Made by a program: the position numbers and the translations under genes
Assembly (NCBI GenBank): GCA_019636195.1
Contig: JAHBYA010000001.1
Coordinates: 1 to 64,000, forward strand
DNA length: 64,000 nucleotides
Source of the DNA: Planctomycetota bacterium
Lineage (GTDB): Bacteria; Planctomycetota; UBA8742; UBA2392
Reading direction: 5' to 3'
Shown: positions 54,789 through 63,748 of the stretch, piece after piece
How positions within the stretch are numbered: position 1 is the first letter of the stretch
Layout of the letters: every line of letters begins with the position of its first letter
Notes under the pieces: model-generated
The model's input: the letters and a program-made list of their open reading frames with translations, nothing else
The model's database searches: none
Told to the model about the DNA's origin: nothing

Positions 54789-54794
54789 TCGGCC

Positions 54795-55889
54795 ATGCGC
54801 CTGTTGCGCCATGATTACCGCGATTTTCGCCTCGCGTTTGCGCTCGCGTTTGACCTGCGCCGCGTCATGTACGCGGGGTACGCGCTGTGCTGGACATTGG
54901 CGGTGCCCCTGCTGGTGATCGGTATCATGTCATGGCGCGCCCACCGCAGGCCGTTTTCGCCCGAGGGACTTTACCGCGTTCATGAAAGCCTTACCTCACT
55001 GGCGCTTACACCCGCCAATGCCCTGGCCTTGCTCAGCATTGCCACTGCGTGGTGGATCGGCTTTGGCTGGCTGTGCGCACCGGTACTGCGCAGCGCCGCG
55101 CTCGACATCGCGCGCGACGAGCGCGAACGCCCCCTCAGCATACCGCACTTGAACCGGCAAGCTGCCTTCGCGCCACTGATGGGCATGGCTGGGCTCGCGC
55201 TGGGGCTGCTGATCGCGCTGGGGTGGGCGTTGCTGGCCGCGATCCCCGCCGGGGTTGGCACCGCGCTGGGCCTGGTGCTGGTGCCGATTGTGCTTGTCGT
55301 GGGTGCGGGTGCGGCGGCCATCGGCATTGTCGCACTATCCAGTGCGCCGATGATGGGCCCCACCGCGGTCGTGGAAGGCCGCGACTACTTTGAGGCGCTT
55401 AGCCGGCCCATGAGCTATGTGATGCAGCAGCCCGGCCGCTACCTCGGCTACCTGCTGACCAAGCTGCTTACCGTGGCAATTTCGGCGCTGCTGGGCGGCG
55501 CCGTGCTGGCCATAAGCTGGGGGCTGGTGGCGCTGGCGCTGTGGATCACGGGGCAGGGCGAGGTAGTGACCGCCGCGCTTGAGCAAGCGGGCGGCGGCCC
55601 CCCGGCGCCGGCGTTGCTGCCGGTCATGCTTGCCGGCATCGGCTGGGGCACAGTGGGCCTGCTGGTGGCATGGCTGATGGTAGTAAGCCTGAACTGTGAC
55701 CTGCTGACGTACCTGCTGATGCGTTACCGCGTTGACGGCGTGACGTTTGACCAGATCGCGATTGCCGAGGACAAACTCAAGCGGTACCCCACCGCCGCGG
55801 AAACCGCCGCCCAGGCCGAGGAAGCCCGCCGCCGCCACGACGAGCAACAGGCCAGGACCGAGCCTGAGCCCGCGAAGGCAAGCCAGTAA
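54795..55889 (+). CDS. polytopic membrane protein of unknown function
   Basis: 364 residues with about six transmembrane segments (near 30-50, 75-95, 130-155, 158-180, 220-250, 275-300). The cytoplasmic C-terminus is Ala/Glu-rich. It resembles integral membrane proteins of the DUF-type seen in planctomycetes; I recognise no signature. Its transcript seems to start within 7 nt of the ATG. Confidence 0.75.
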   Translation: MRLLRHDYRDFRLAFALAFDLRRVMYAGYALCWTLAVPLLVIGIMSWRAHRRPFSPEGLYRVHESLTSLALTPANALALLSIATAWWIGFGWLCAPVLRSAALDIARDERERPLSIPHLNRQAAFAPLMGMAGLALGLLIALGWALLAAIPAGVGTALGLVLVPIVLVVGAGAAAIGIVALSSAPMMGPTAVVEGRDYFEALSRPMSYVMQQPGRYLGYLLTKLLTVAISALLGGAVLAISWGLVALALWITGQGEVVTAALEQAGGGPPAPALLPVMLAGIGWGTVGLLVAWLMVVSLNCDLLTYLLMRYRVDGVTFDQIAIAEDKLKRYPTAAETAAQAEEARRRHDEQQARTEPEPAKASQ

Positions 55890-55965
55890 AGCTGCCAACC
55901 GGCAGGCCTGCGGCTCGTATTAACCTTGTCCGGAACTGTTCCGGTTGCCGCTGTTTGGGGTGAAC

Positions 55966-57669
55966 ATGTCCAGCCTGCTTGCCAAGTACCTGATCGAAGA
56001 ACGCGGGATCCGCAAAGACAAGGTCGATCACCTGCTGCAGAAGGCCAAAGAGTCCGGCGAGCGGCTTGATTCGGCGCTTGTCGAAAGCGGCATGCTGGCG
56101 GAAAGCGAGATGTTGCAGTTTTATGCCAGCCAGCTCGGCTTGCCCTTTGAAGAAGACCTTGCCCGCTACAAGCCCAACCCGCGTTTTGCCGACCGCGTGC
56201 CAGTGGGCTTTGCGCGCAACTACAACCTGGTGGGACTTGACGAGATTGCCGGCATCCTGCGCGTGGCCACCTGTCGCCCACTGGACCTGTACCCGATGGA
56301 CGAGCTGGCGGGCCTGCTGCGCCAGCCGATCGAGCCGGTGCTGGCGCCGCGCGTTGAAATCAACGAACTGATCAACCGCACGTACGCGCAGAAAACCGAA
56401 GTCAGCGACGAAGTCGAGCGTGAACTTGAAGCCGAGGGCATGCTCGAGTCCGAGCTCGAGTTCGACGCCAAGACCGACATTCTCAACATCGCCACCGCGG
56501 CGCCGATCATCAAGCTGGTGAACACGATTTTCAGCCAGGCGTTGCGCATGCGCGCAAGCGACATTCACGTCCAGCCCAGCGAACACAAGCTGCAGGTGCG
56601 CTACCGCGTGGACGGCGTGCTGTACGACGTGATGACGCCCAGCAAGAAGCTGCAGGATGCGATCATCGCACGCATCAAGGTCATGGGCCGCATGGACATC
56701 GCCGAGCGCCGCCTGCCCCAGGACGGCAGGGCATCCATCAAGATGGGCGACGCGGAAATCGACTTGCGTATCAGCACCGTGCCCACCAACTTCGGCGAGC
56801 GCGCGGTCATACGTATCCTTGAGAAGACGACCAAAGAGTTCAGGCTTTCGGACATCGGCTTTCTCAAAGACCACGAGGAGATGTTCAACACCTATCTTGA
56901 ATACTCCAACGGCATCATCCTGCTGACCGGCCCCACCGGCAGCGGCAAGACCACCACGCTGTACGCTGCCATCGGCAACATCAACCGGCCGGACATCAAC
57001 ATCCTCACCATCGAAGACCCGATTGAGTACCAGATGCCGGGTGCCAGCCAGGTCGAAGTGAACGAAAAGAAGGGCCTGACGTTCGCTCGCGCGCTGCGCA
57101 GCTTTGTGCGTCAGGACCCGGACGTGATCCTGGTGGGCGAAATCCGCGACCTTGAAACCGGCCAGATCGCGATCCAGTCCGCGCTGACAGGCCACCTTGT
57201 GTTCAGTACCCTGCACACCAACGATGCGCCCAGCACCGTGACACGACTGGTGGACCTTGGCGTGGAGCCCTTCCTGGTTTCCAGCTCGGTGATCTGCGTG
57301 GTGGCGCAGCGACTTGTTCGCCGCATCTGCAAAGAGTGCAAGCAAGAGTACGTGCCTGACGACCGCCAGCTTAAGGGTTTTGACCTTACGCTCGACGACA
57401 TCGAGAACGGCCATTTGTGGCAGGGCCGCGGCTGCGAGGCCTGCTTCAAGACCGGCTACACGGGCCGGACAGCCATTCACGAGATTCTGCCGATCAGTGA
57501 GCGCATCAAGCAGCAGATTGTCGAAAAGCTGCCCGCCGGCGAAATCAAGCGCTGGGCGGTGCAGGAAGGCGGCATGCTGACCTTGCGCAAGGACGGCGTG
57601 CGCAAGGCCATGCTAGGCATGACCACGCTGCAGGAAGTCGCCACCATAACCCAGCGCGATACCTTTTAG
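55966..57669 (+). CDS. GspE/PilB-family secretion or pilus assembly ATPase
   Basis: 567 residues. N-terminal GspE-N domain (1-140), then the ATPase: Walker A GPTGSGKTTTLYA, Asp box EDPIEYQ, Walker B ILVGEIRD, His box STLHTNDA, and a tetracysteine zinc motif (CKECKQ and CEAC). It powers pseudopilus or type IV pilus polymerisation or type II secretion from the cytoplasm. No pilin, PilC/GspF or PilT gene is next to it in this window, so the partner genes lie elsewhere. GGGGTG precedes the ATG. Confidence 0.93.
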   Translation: MSSLLAKYLIEERGIRKDKVDHLLQKAKESGERLDSALVESGMLAESEMLQFYASQLGLPFEEDLARYKPNPRFADRVPVGFARNYNLVGLDEIAGILRVATCRPLDLYPMDELAGLLRQPIEPVLAPRVEINELINRTYAQKTEVSDEVERELEAEGMLESELEFDAKTDILNIATAAPIIKLVNTIFSQALRMRASDIHVQPSEHKLQVRYRVDGVLYDVMTPSKKLQDAIIARIKVMGRMDIAERRLPQDGRASIKMGDAEIDLRISTVPTNFGERAVIRILEKTTKEFRLSDIGFLKDHEEMFNTYLEYSNGIILLTGPTGSGKTTTLYAAIGNINRPDINILTIEDPIEYQMPGASQVEVNEKKGLTFARALRSFVRQDPDVILVGEIRDLETGQIAIQSALTGHLVFSTLHTNDAPSTVTRLVDLGVEPFLVSSSVICVVAQRLVRRICKECKQEYVPDDRQLKGFDLTLDDIENGHLWQGRGCEACFKTGYTGRTAIHEILPISERIKQQIVEKLPAGEIKRWAVQEGGMLTLRKDGVRKAMLGMTTLQEVATITQRDTF

Positions 57670-57685
57670 CCCGCGTGCTGCTGCC

Positions 57686-57691
57686 TATAAT
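57686..57691 (+). promoter_or_regulatory. consensus -10 box before the alpha-CTD-like gene
   Basis: TATAAT lies 23 nt before the ATG and is followed by an AGGGGAG ribosome site. No good -35 box is seen. Confidence 0.45.
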
Positions 57692-57714
57692 CGTGTCGAG
57701 ACAGGGGAGCCCAA

Positions 57715-58089
57715 ATGTCCAGTACCCAGCTCGATCGGTTTGCGGCGGCGGCTTTGACCGGGCTGCTTTCGCGTCATGAGTGGGACGATGTTGAGGCCTT
57801 GGCCGCCGAGTCGTTTCGCATAGCGCGCGCGATGATGGCCGAGCGCATCAAGCAGCAGGAAATGCCCGACAGCGACGTGATGCTGGGCGACGTGCTGAAC
57901 GAGAAGCTGGCTGTGCTGGATTTGCCCCTGCGCATCACCAAAAAACTTGAGGCGCTGGGCATCGTTACCGTGCGCGACCTGACCCTGACCGCCGAGAAGG
58001 CCATCCGCTTTACGGGTTTGGGCGACGAAAGCATCAGCGAAATCAACCAGGCCCTGCACCGGCTGGGCCTTGCCCTAAGCCCGCAGTAG
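57715..58089 (+). CDS. stand-alone RNA polymerase alpha-CTD-like protein
   Basis: 124 residues. The second half is a helix-hairpin-helix domain closely patterned on the C-terminal domain of RNA polymerase alpha: LPLRITKKLEALGIVTVRDL and GLGDESISEINQALHRLGLAL. The Arg that contacts the UP element is kept in LPLR, but the Asn is Lys and a Lys in the GKKS loop is Glu. The first half is helical and unlike the alpha NTD. It may bind DNA or compete with alpha. It follows the PilB-like gene by 45 nt, with its own -10 box. Confidence 0.75.
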   Translation: MSSTQLDRFAAAALTGLLSRHEWDDVEALAAESFRIARAMMAERIKQQEMPDSDVMLGDVLNEKLAVLDLPLRITKKLEALGIVTVRDLTLTAEKAIRFTGLGDESISEINQALHRLGLALSPQ

Positions 58090-58114
58090 CATGCGCGTCT
58101 CGCGCAAGGCGTTT

Positions 58115-58180
58115 GCATGGGCCTCCGGCCCATGCACGGGCCGGGGGCCCGTGAGCACTGCATCGCCGGGACGGCGATGC
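58115..58180. repeat. three back-to-back perfect palindromes
   Basis: GCATGGGCC/GGCCCATGC (58115-58135), ACGGGCC/GGCCCGT (58136-58152) and GCATCGCCG/CGGCGATGC (58160-58180), each with a 3-nt loop. They lie after the alpha-CTD-like gene and before the NAD(P)-binding protein gene and could stop transcription or be a repeat family. Confidence 0.7.
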
Positions 58181-58236
58181 TACGACCCCGGCGACACGCC
58201 CTGTGCCGTTCTGCTTTTGCCTGCTAAACAGCCCGC

Positions 58237-59133
58237 ATGACCCGCACGATCATCATTGCTGGCGCTACCGGAAGTGTGGGTCGCGCGCTGATCAAACTGG
58301 CGCGCGGGCGCGGCTATCGCACCGTCGCCTTGGGCCGCAATCGCGCGCGCCTTGAGACCTGCGGTGCCGATGAAGTGCGCGTTACTGATTTCACGCCCGG
58401 CAGCTTGATGGGCGCTATCCAAGCTGGCGATATCGTGTTCAGCGCCTTGGGCGCGTCATGTTCGCCCAGCCCGTTCATGGGCTGGAAAACCTATCGCATG
58501 GTCGATGTGCCGCTGAACACAGCCCTGCTGAACGTGGCCACCAAGGCGGGCGCAGCGCGCTTCATGTATGTAAGCCTTGCGTTTGGCCGTGAGTTGCGGC
58601 GCCACGCGTTTGCCGACGCCCATGAAACTGTCGTTGATCGCGTGGTCGCGTCAGGCCTGCCGTACACGATTTTGCGCCCGACGGGCATTTTCTCGACGTT
58701 CCGGCGATTGTGGGGTTTCGCGAAGCTGGGCGTGTTTCCGGTGCCCGGCAAGCCGGACGTGAAAAGCAACCCGATCCATGAAGAAGACATTGCCGCCGCC
58801 GCGCTGGACTCCATCGACCAGCCAAGCACCGAGCTTGACCTTGGCGGCCCGGAAGTTTTCACACGCCGCGAAATGGCGCAGGTCATGCTGCGCACAGCCG
58901 GGCGCCCGCGCGGTATTGCGTTGTGGCTGCCGGGCTGGTTTCACCTGCTGTGCGCGAATCTGCTGTGGCTGGCGAGTCCGCGGGCCGGGCAGATGCTGAA
59001 GTTCTACCTGGTGATCAGCGTTTTCGACAACGTGGTGCCCACGGCCGGCAAGCAGCGGCTGGAGGACTACTACCAGCAAAAGGCCAGGCAGAGCCCGGGT
59101 ATCATAGGCGGCATGCACCGTTCGGCCTGGTAG
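58237..59133 (+). CDS. NAD(P)-binding Rossmann-fold protein (NmrA/SDR-like)
   Basis: 298 residues. N-terminal IIIAGATGSVGRALIKLA holds the dinucleotide motif GATGxxG; LRPTGIF is the usual post-catalytic block of NmrA-type and atypical SDR proteins. The Tyr-x-x-x-Lys pair of classical SDRs is not visible, so it may bind NAD(P) without classic chemistry. A hydrophobic C-terminal stretch (LPGWFHLLCANLLWLA) suggests membrane contact. TAAACA ends 6 nt before the ATG. Confidence 0.82.
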   Translation: MTRTIIIAGATGSVGRALIKLARGRGYRTVALGRNRARLETCGADEVRVTDFTPGSLMGAIQAGDIVFSALGASCSPSPFMGWKTYRMVDVPLNTALLNVATKAGAARFMYVSLAFGRELRRHAFADAHETVVDRVVASGLPYTILRPTGIFSTFRRLWGFAKLGVFPVPGKPDVKSNPIHEEDIAAAALDSIDQPSTELDLGGPEVFTRREMAQVMLRTAGRPRGIALWLPGWFHLLCANLLWLASPRAGQMLKFYLVISVFDNVVPTAGKQRLEDYYQQKARQSPGIIGGMHRSAW

Positions 59134-59141
59134 GTGCGACG

Positions 59142-60080
59142 CTAGATGTCCGGCCCCTGGCGCGGGATCACCCTTGTCATGCGGGTCGTGAGGACTTTGA
59201 GCGACTTGCGAATCTCGTCGATCTTGGCATCGATCTCGTGGACTTCGTCCTCAAGTGTCATCTTCGCCTCCAGGCGCCGTTTGGCGCGCTGTTCGTTTTC
59301 CGCTTCGGCCTGCATCTCGTTCATGCCCGACATGATCACGCCGATGAAGAGGTTCAAGATCACCATCGCGCCCGACACAATGAAGCCCACAAAGAACAGC
59401 GCCCCAAGCACCGGCTGGGGGTTTGAAACGCGCGTGAAGCCGTGGGCCGTTGCCCAGGCATCCATTTCCGGGTTGTAGCCGTAGTGGTCGCTGCCGTACA
59501 TCTGGATGTACATCAGGTCCGTCCAGTCCTCGAGTGTCACGCCCCGGAACAGCGAAAGCAGCGCCTGTTGCAGCGTGCCGAAGTGCCACGGGTCGTTGGT
59601 GCCGAAGAAGAACACGGCGGCCGCCGCAAAGATGTAGAAGTGCAGCGCCAGCAGCATGACCACATAGCCCATCGACGGGATTGCCTTCAACAGTGCGCCC
59701 ACGATCAGTTGCAGCCGCGGCAGCGCCGTCACAAGCCTGAAGACGCGCAAAATGCGCACCAGTCGCAGCACAGGGATAAACATGGCTGTGCCTTCGCCCA
59801 GCGGTACCCAGCACAGGGCGACAATCACGAAGTCAAAGTTGTTCCATGAGTCCTTGAAGAAGTGATGCGGCCTGGGCCACTTGGCGATCAGCTTGAGCGC
59901 GATTTCGATCGTGAAGATCCACAGGATAATCAGGTCGGCGGCGTGCAGCAGCGTGTAATGCCGCTCATGGAAGCCGTGGTAGGTCTCCATGCCGACAACC
60001 ACGCCCGCGGCGACAATGACGACTATGATGAAGCGTTGAAACCACTTGGCTTCGGTGATGCGCTTGGCCAGCTTTACCAT
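59142..60080 (-). CDS. single-domain voltage-gated sodium-channel-like protein (BacNav type)
   Basis: 312 residues, six membrane segments. S4 has four Arg at three-residue spacing (RLVRILRVFR), and the pore carries TLEDW, close to the NaChBac filter TLESW. A C-terminal coiled coil (AEAENEQRAKRRLEAKMTL) should hold the tetramer. It forms voltage-gated sodium (or calcium) channels in the membrane. The upstream sequence has GGAG before the ATG. It is unlinked to other genes. Confidence 0.93.
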   Translation of the reverse strand: MVKLAKRITEAKWFQRFIIVVIVAAGVVVGMETYHGFHERHYTLLHAADLIILWIFTIEIALKLIAKWPRPHHFFKDSWNNFDFVIVALCWVPLGEGTAMFIPVLRLVRILRVFRLVTALPRLQLIVGALLKAIPSMGYVVMLLALHFYIFAAAAVFFFGTNDPWHFGTLQQALLSLFRGVTLEDWTDLMYIQMYGSDHYGYNPEMDAWATAHGFTRVSNPQPVLGALFFVGFIVSGAMVILNLFIGVIMSGMNEMQAEAENEQRAKRRLEAKMTLEDEVHEIDAKIDEIRKSLKVLTTRMTRVIPRQGPDI

Positions 60081-60508
60081 GGCAGCTCCACAACAGAACG
60101 CGCGCCGCAGCGGGCGCCGGGAATCAAAGTTTCAGGGAATGCCCCGGGGCATCATAAATGGCCGCCAGCGCCAGCAACAGAAGGCCGTGGCGACGCGGGG
60201 GCCTACAAACCGCCCGTCGCCTTGTAATGGCGGCATGGCGCGCATGTGCGTTAATCAAAGCGTCGGGAGCAAAACACCCGACCCCGCCGCGGAGCCGGCG
60301 CCGGACCCCGCCCCCTGCCACGGTCCCCCACCGTGAAGGCGGAAACCCCGGCGGCTGCGCAGGGCGGGCCAAACCCGGGCGCAAGGGCATCCCCCGAGCG
60401 CCCGCCCGCCTTTTTGCGGGTTCGCAAGCAGACAACGAGCACCGCGCAAGTACGAAGTTGCCAGGGTCAAAGTCAACCGAGTTTCAAACGAGGCGTTAGA
60501 CTATCTGC
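60081..60508. other. 428-nt gene-free region with hairpins; candidate non-coding RNA
   Basis: No believable coding region exists here. The plus strand carries, in order, GTCGGG/CCCGAC (60262-60282), CACGGT/ACCGTG (60319-60335) and a nested GC stem GGCGGGC/GCCCGCC with GGGCGC/GCGCCC inside (60363-60410) followed by TTTTT at 60411-60415. The nearest plus-strand gene ends at 59133 and lies behind a minus-strand gene, so the terminator has no protein gene to end. On the minus strand TTGACT (60471-60476) and CAAGTA/TACTTG (60447-60452) with an 18-nt spacer could start a transcript. No known RNA family was recognised. Confidence 0.5.
60363..60415 (+). terminator. intrinsic terminator with nested GC stem and T5 tail
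   Basis: GGCGGGC (60363-60369) and GCCCGCC (60404-60410) enclose GGGCGC/GCGCCC (60377-60403) and are followed directly by TTTTT. No plus-strand protein gene lies upstream within reach. Confidence 0.55.
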
Positions 60509-61831
60509 ATGCACGCGCCTGACGAAAAGACGATTGAAGTGTTGAACCGCGCGACGCGCGACAGGCCGCTGCGTGCGCGCAACGTGGTGCTGGTGGCGCT
60601 GGCGGTGGTGCTGTTCCTGGCGATCCTTGGCGTCTTCTCGGTAGAAGCATGGCGCCAGAACGACCTGCGCACAGCCGAGAACGAGGTCAAGCAGGCCGGT
60701 TCTGACCTGCGCCACAACTACGCCCACGTGACAGACTGGAAGGCCTGGTACGCCAGCCGGATCAAGGGGCGCGACGGCAGCGCCGAGTTTCGGGCATGGG
60801 CGGAAAGGCACGTCGATCCCGGAACGGACCCGGAGCCCCTGCTGGACGCACTGGAAACGCACTTCGCAGGTCAGGGCGCGGCGCCGGCAAACAGCGAGCT
60901 TGAGCAATGCGTCAAACAAACTGCGCTGGCGTACTCAGAGGGGCGCGAGCTGCTGGACTTCGACGCGCTCACGGGTACTCCGGACCTTTCAAAGGGTTAC
61001 CCGAACGCCAATGTGCTGGAGCCGTTGGGGGCATTCCGGCGCCTGCAGTCGCGCGCCCTGGCATTGTCGTTGCTCGGCCGTGAGGCGGACGCATGGAAGT
61101 GTGCCGAGTTGATGCTGGAACTCGCCGCGCGATTGCAACAGCCGATTTCGCTGGTGGATGCGATTGTGCTGAGTGCGCTTGAGACCACGGCTTTGCAAAC
61201 GGTGGTGCAGCTCTGTCTGTATCATGCGCCCCCGCAGCAGATTGCTGCACGCTTTCCTTTGCCGATGCCGCCCGACAACACACTTGCAGTCGCAGAAGCT
61301 GAAGCCGTGTACTCGGTGCAGATGCTGAACCACCCGGACCTGCTGCAGGAGCTGTACAGTGAAGCTGGCGGCAACCGCTGGTTTTCGTGGCTGGCAGGTG
61401 AGTCCGGGCTGCGTGACTTCACCGACCCCGCAGATGTAATGCGCGAGTACGCCCAGTGGTTGCGCGTGCTGCGCGAACTCGCCCGCTGCGCCCGGGAGGG
61501 CAAAGGGCTGCCAGAGCTGCGGGACAACTACGGCACGCACCTTGCGGCTCGGCCGGCGTCGGGTCGCGCCAGGCTGGCATTGCAGCGCAGCAACGCGAAC
61601 CTGGCTGTGGCGATACGGCTGGCGGAAGCACAGGGAACGCCGCCAGCGGAATTCGCCCCCGACGGCGCCGTGTACAAAGTGCGGTCGTTCATGACCGAGG
61701 GCGACGGCACCGCGGTGTGGAAGTGGGAGTTTACAGACGCGCACAAGGCCAAGTTCGCCAGCCCGTACTGCCCGTTGGACGAACTCTTCGACCAGCCGCT
61801 AGCGTTGCGCATCATGCCGACGCGAAGGTAG
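60509..61831 (+). CDS. membrane-anchored protein of unknown function
   Basis: 440 residues: N-terminal basic segment, one transmembrane helix (about 26-45), then a helical soluble domain rich in Ala and Leu. A long stretch resembles a TPR-like or alpha-solenoid array (ALGLL-type helices near 170-240). No catalytic motif is seen. TAGACT ends 6 nt before the ATG. Confidence 0.7.
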   Translation: MHAPDEKTIEVLNRATRDRPLRARNVVLVALAVVLFLAILGVFSVEAWRQNDLRTAENEVKQAGSDLRHNYAHVTDWKAWYASRIKGRDGSAEFRAWAERHVDPGTDPEPLLDALETHFAGQGAAPANSELEQCVKQTALAYSEGRELLDFDALTGTPDLSKGYPNANVLEPLGAFRRLQSRALALSLLGREADAWKCAELMLELAARLQQPISLVDAIVLSALETTALQTVVQLCLYHAPPQQIAARFPLPMPPDNTLAVAEAEAVYSVQMLNHPDLLQELYSEAGGNRWFSWLAGESGLRDFTDPADVMREYAQWLRVLRELARCAREGKGLPELRDNYGTHLAARPASGRARLALQRSNANLAVAIRLAEAQGTPPAEFAPDGAVYKVRSFMTEGDGTAVWKWEFTDAHKAKFASPYCPLDELFDQPLALRIMPTRR

Positions 61832-61856
61832 CTTGTCGCCGATACTCGGCCGCGAC

Positions 61857-62831
61857 TCAGACAACCTGGTGCATCGGTTTGGCGCCGCTTAAGACGGCAA
61901 CTACGGCGCGGGCGCACATACGCCCCATTTCGTCGCGCGTCTCGTGAGTTGCGCTGCCGATGTGCGGCAGCAGCACAACGTTGGCCAAGCCGACCAGCTG
62001 CGGGTGTATAGCCGGTTCATGCTCATACACGTCCAAACCGGCAGAGGCGATGCGTCCTTCACGCAATGCATCCGCGAGCGCAGCCTCGTCCACGACAGGC
62101 CCGCGCGCGGTGTTGACCAGCACGGCTGTGGGCTTCATCAGGCCGATTCTGCGCGCGTCGATCAGGTGGCGGGTTTGGGGCGTCAGCGGGCAGTGCAGCG
62201 TTATGAAGTCGGATTGGGCGACCAGCTCGTCAACGGCGGCAAAGCGCGCCCCGAGTGCCTGCTCCCAGTCCGGGCGGCGGTTGCGGGCGTGATAGACGAC
62301 CTCACAGCCAAAGCCGTCGCGCATGGTGCGGGCCACGCGCAGGCCGATGCGGCCGGCGCCTACCACCCCCACGGTTTTACCGTACACGCCGTGGCCCAGG
62401 TGAAACAACGGCGCCCAGCCGCTAAAACGACCTTGACGCGTCAACACATCGCCCTCGACGAAGCGACGGGCGCACGCCAGCATCAGGCCGACAGCGACTT
62501 CGGCGGTCGCGTCGGTGAGCACATCCGGGGTGTTACAGACTGCGATGCCGAGTTCGCGGGCAGTGTCCAGCGCAATGTTGTTCACGCCCACGGCGTACTG
62601 CGCGACCACCCGCAGCTTCAGGGCCAGCGCGCGCAGCAGCGAGTCGTCGATCGGGTCCGCCAGCGTGCAGATCAGCGCGTCACACCCTTGCGCAGCCGTG
62701 AGCAGTTCGGTGTGGGACAGGTTGCGGTCATGGCTGTTGACTACGATGCGCGCGCCGGGCAACCCGTTGCGCAGCACGGTCAGGGCGGCTTCGGGCACGG
62801 CGCGGGTGATGTAAACAAAGGGCTCGGTCAT
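61857..62831 (-). CDS. D-isomer-specific 2-hydroxyacid dehydrogenase
   Basis: 324 residues. The NAD-binding motif GVVGAGRIGLRVA and the catalytic set Arg (NTARGPVVDE), Glu (EHEP) and His (LPHIGSAT) are all present. The motif wording is closest to glyoxylate/hydroxypyruvate reductases. It reduces a 2-oxoacid or oxidises the D-hydroxyacid in the cytosol. Substrate is not certain. Confidence 0.92.
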   Translation of the reverse strand: MTEPFVYITRAVPEAALTVLRNGLPGARIVVNSHDRNLSHTELLTAAQGCDALICTLADPIDDSLLRALALKLRVVAQYAVGVNNIALDTARELGIAVCNTPDVLTDATAEVAVGLMLACARRFVEGDVLTRQGRFSGWAPLFHLGHGVYGKTVGVVGAGRIGLRVARTMRDGFGCEVVYHARNRRPDWEQALGARFAAVDELVAQSDFITLHCPLTPQTRHLIDARRIGLMKPTAVLVNTARGPVVDEAALADALREGRIASAGLDVYEHEPAIHPQLVGLANVVLLPHIGSATHETRDEMGRMCARAVVAVLSGAKPMHQVV

Positions 62832-62906
62832 GGTTCAGTGCGGCGCATGATGAACACATCCCTGATTCGGCACTCCGGCGCGGGGAACTCGGAACCGGAA
62901 ACAGGC

Positions 62907-63689
62907 CTACGGCGGCCCGCCGAAGTCAACAATGGCCTTCTTTACAAGCTCCGCCAGCTCGGCGGGTGTGGCTGGCACTTTCAGTGCGCGGAACTGCGGG
63001 TCATTGGCCGGCAGCACAGGGGCGGCGCCGCGCGGATGCAGAAAAATCACGGGGATGGCAAGGGCGAAGTGGCTCAAGAACTCCCGCACCTGTCCCACGG
63101 CGCCGGGGTCTCGCGCCGTGTCGCAGACCAGCAGGTGATAGCGCTCACGGTCAATGCGTGACAGCGCACGCCCGAGGTCGTTCTCGTACTCAAGTTCAAA
63201 GCCCGCCTGGCGCATGCCCGCGCTGACCATGCGGTGCCGCTCGTCCGACACGACGGCCAGCACTCGCGCGACATCCTGCACGACCGCAAGCCGTCCGCTG
63301 CTGGTGCTTACCGTGCGGCGGTTCAACACGGTGTCGATCGCAGCCAGCAGTTCACGGGCGCGAAAGGGCTTGGTCATGTAGGCGTCGGCGCCGGCAAGAT
63401 AGCCCTCGAACTCGTCTTCCATGCTGCTCAGCGCGGTCAGCAGGATGATCGGAATGTCGGCGGTGGCCGGGTCTTCGCGCACCTTGCGCGCGAGGTCAAG
63501 CCCGTTAAGGCCGGGCATGCGCACGTCGCTGACAATCACGTCGATCTCGCGCTGGGCAAGCAGCTCATAGACCTTGTCGCCGCTTTGCAGCGCGGCAACG
63601 TCATAGCCGTTGCGCACGAGCAACGCCTGGATGATCTCCGCGACTGCGGCGTTGTCGTCGATCAGCAGCACGGTCGGCTTGCGGGCCAC
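62907..63689 (-). CDS. response regulator with two receiver-like domains
   Basis: 260 residues. The first receiver (1-120) is canonical: LIDDN acidic pair, VSDVRMPG phospho-Asp, LLTA Thr and MTKPF Lys. The second (about 135-255) keeps an Asp (LLVCDTARD) and the VP-type end but lacks the acidic pair and the Thr is His, so it is a pseudo-receiver. There is no output domain. AAAGG precedes the ATG. It likely switches a partner protein. Confidence 0.87.
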   Translation of the reverse strand: MARKPTVLLIDDNAAVAEIIQALLVRNGYDVAALQSGDKVYELLAQREIDVIVSDVRMPGLNGLDLARKVREDPATADIPIILLTALSSMEDEFEGYLAGADAYMTKPFRARELLAAIDTVLNRRTVSTSSGRLAVVQDVARVLAVVSDERHRMVSAGMRQAGFELEYENDLGRALSRIDRERYHLLVCDTARDPGAVGQVREFLSHFALAIPVIFLHPRGAAPVLPANDPQFRALKVPATPAELAELVKKAIVDFGGPP

Positions 63690-63703
63690 TTGCGCCTTTC
63701 AGC

Positions 63704-63732
63704 AACACACCCCGCGCGGGGCGGGGTGTGTT
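63704..63732. terminator. hairpin before the right-edge gene
   Basis: AACACACCCCGC (63704-63715) pairs with GCGGGGTGTGTT (63721-63732). It lies past the 3' end of the minus-strand partial gene and 15 nt upstream of the receiver gene start, so it can stop the partial gene's transcript before the receiver gene. Confidence 0.5.
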
Positions 63733-63748
63733 GACAGATGTGCGGTGC

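Noticed and set aside
60124..60435. A 103-codon frame on the minus strand
   Set aside because: Composition is repetitive Gly/Arg/Pro from GC stems, it lacks a ribosome site and it overlaps the terminator.
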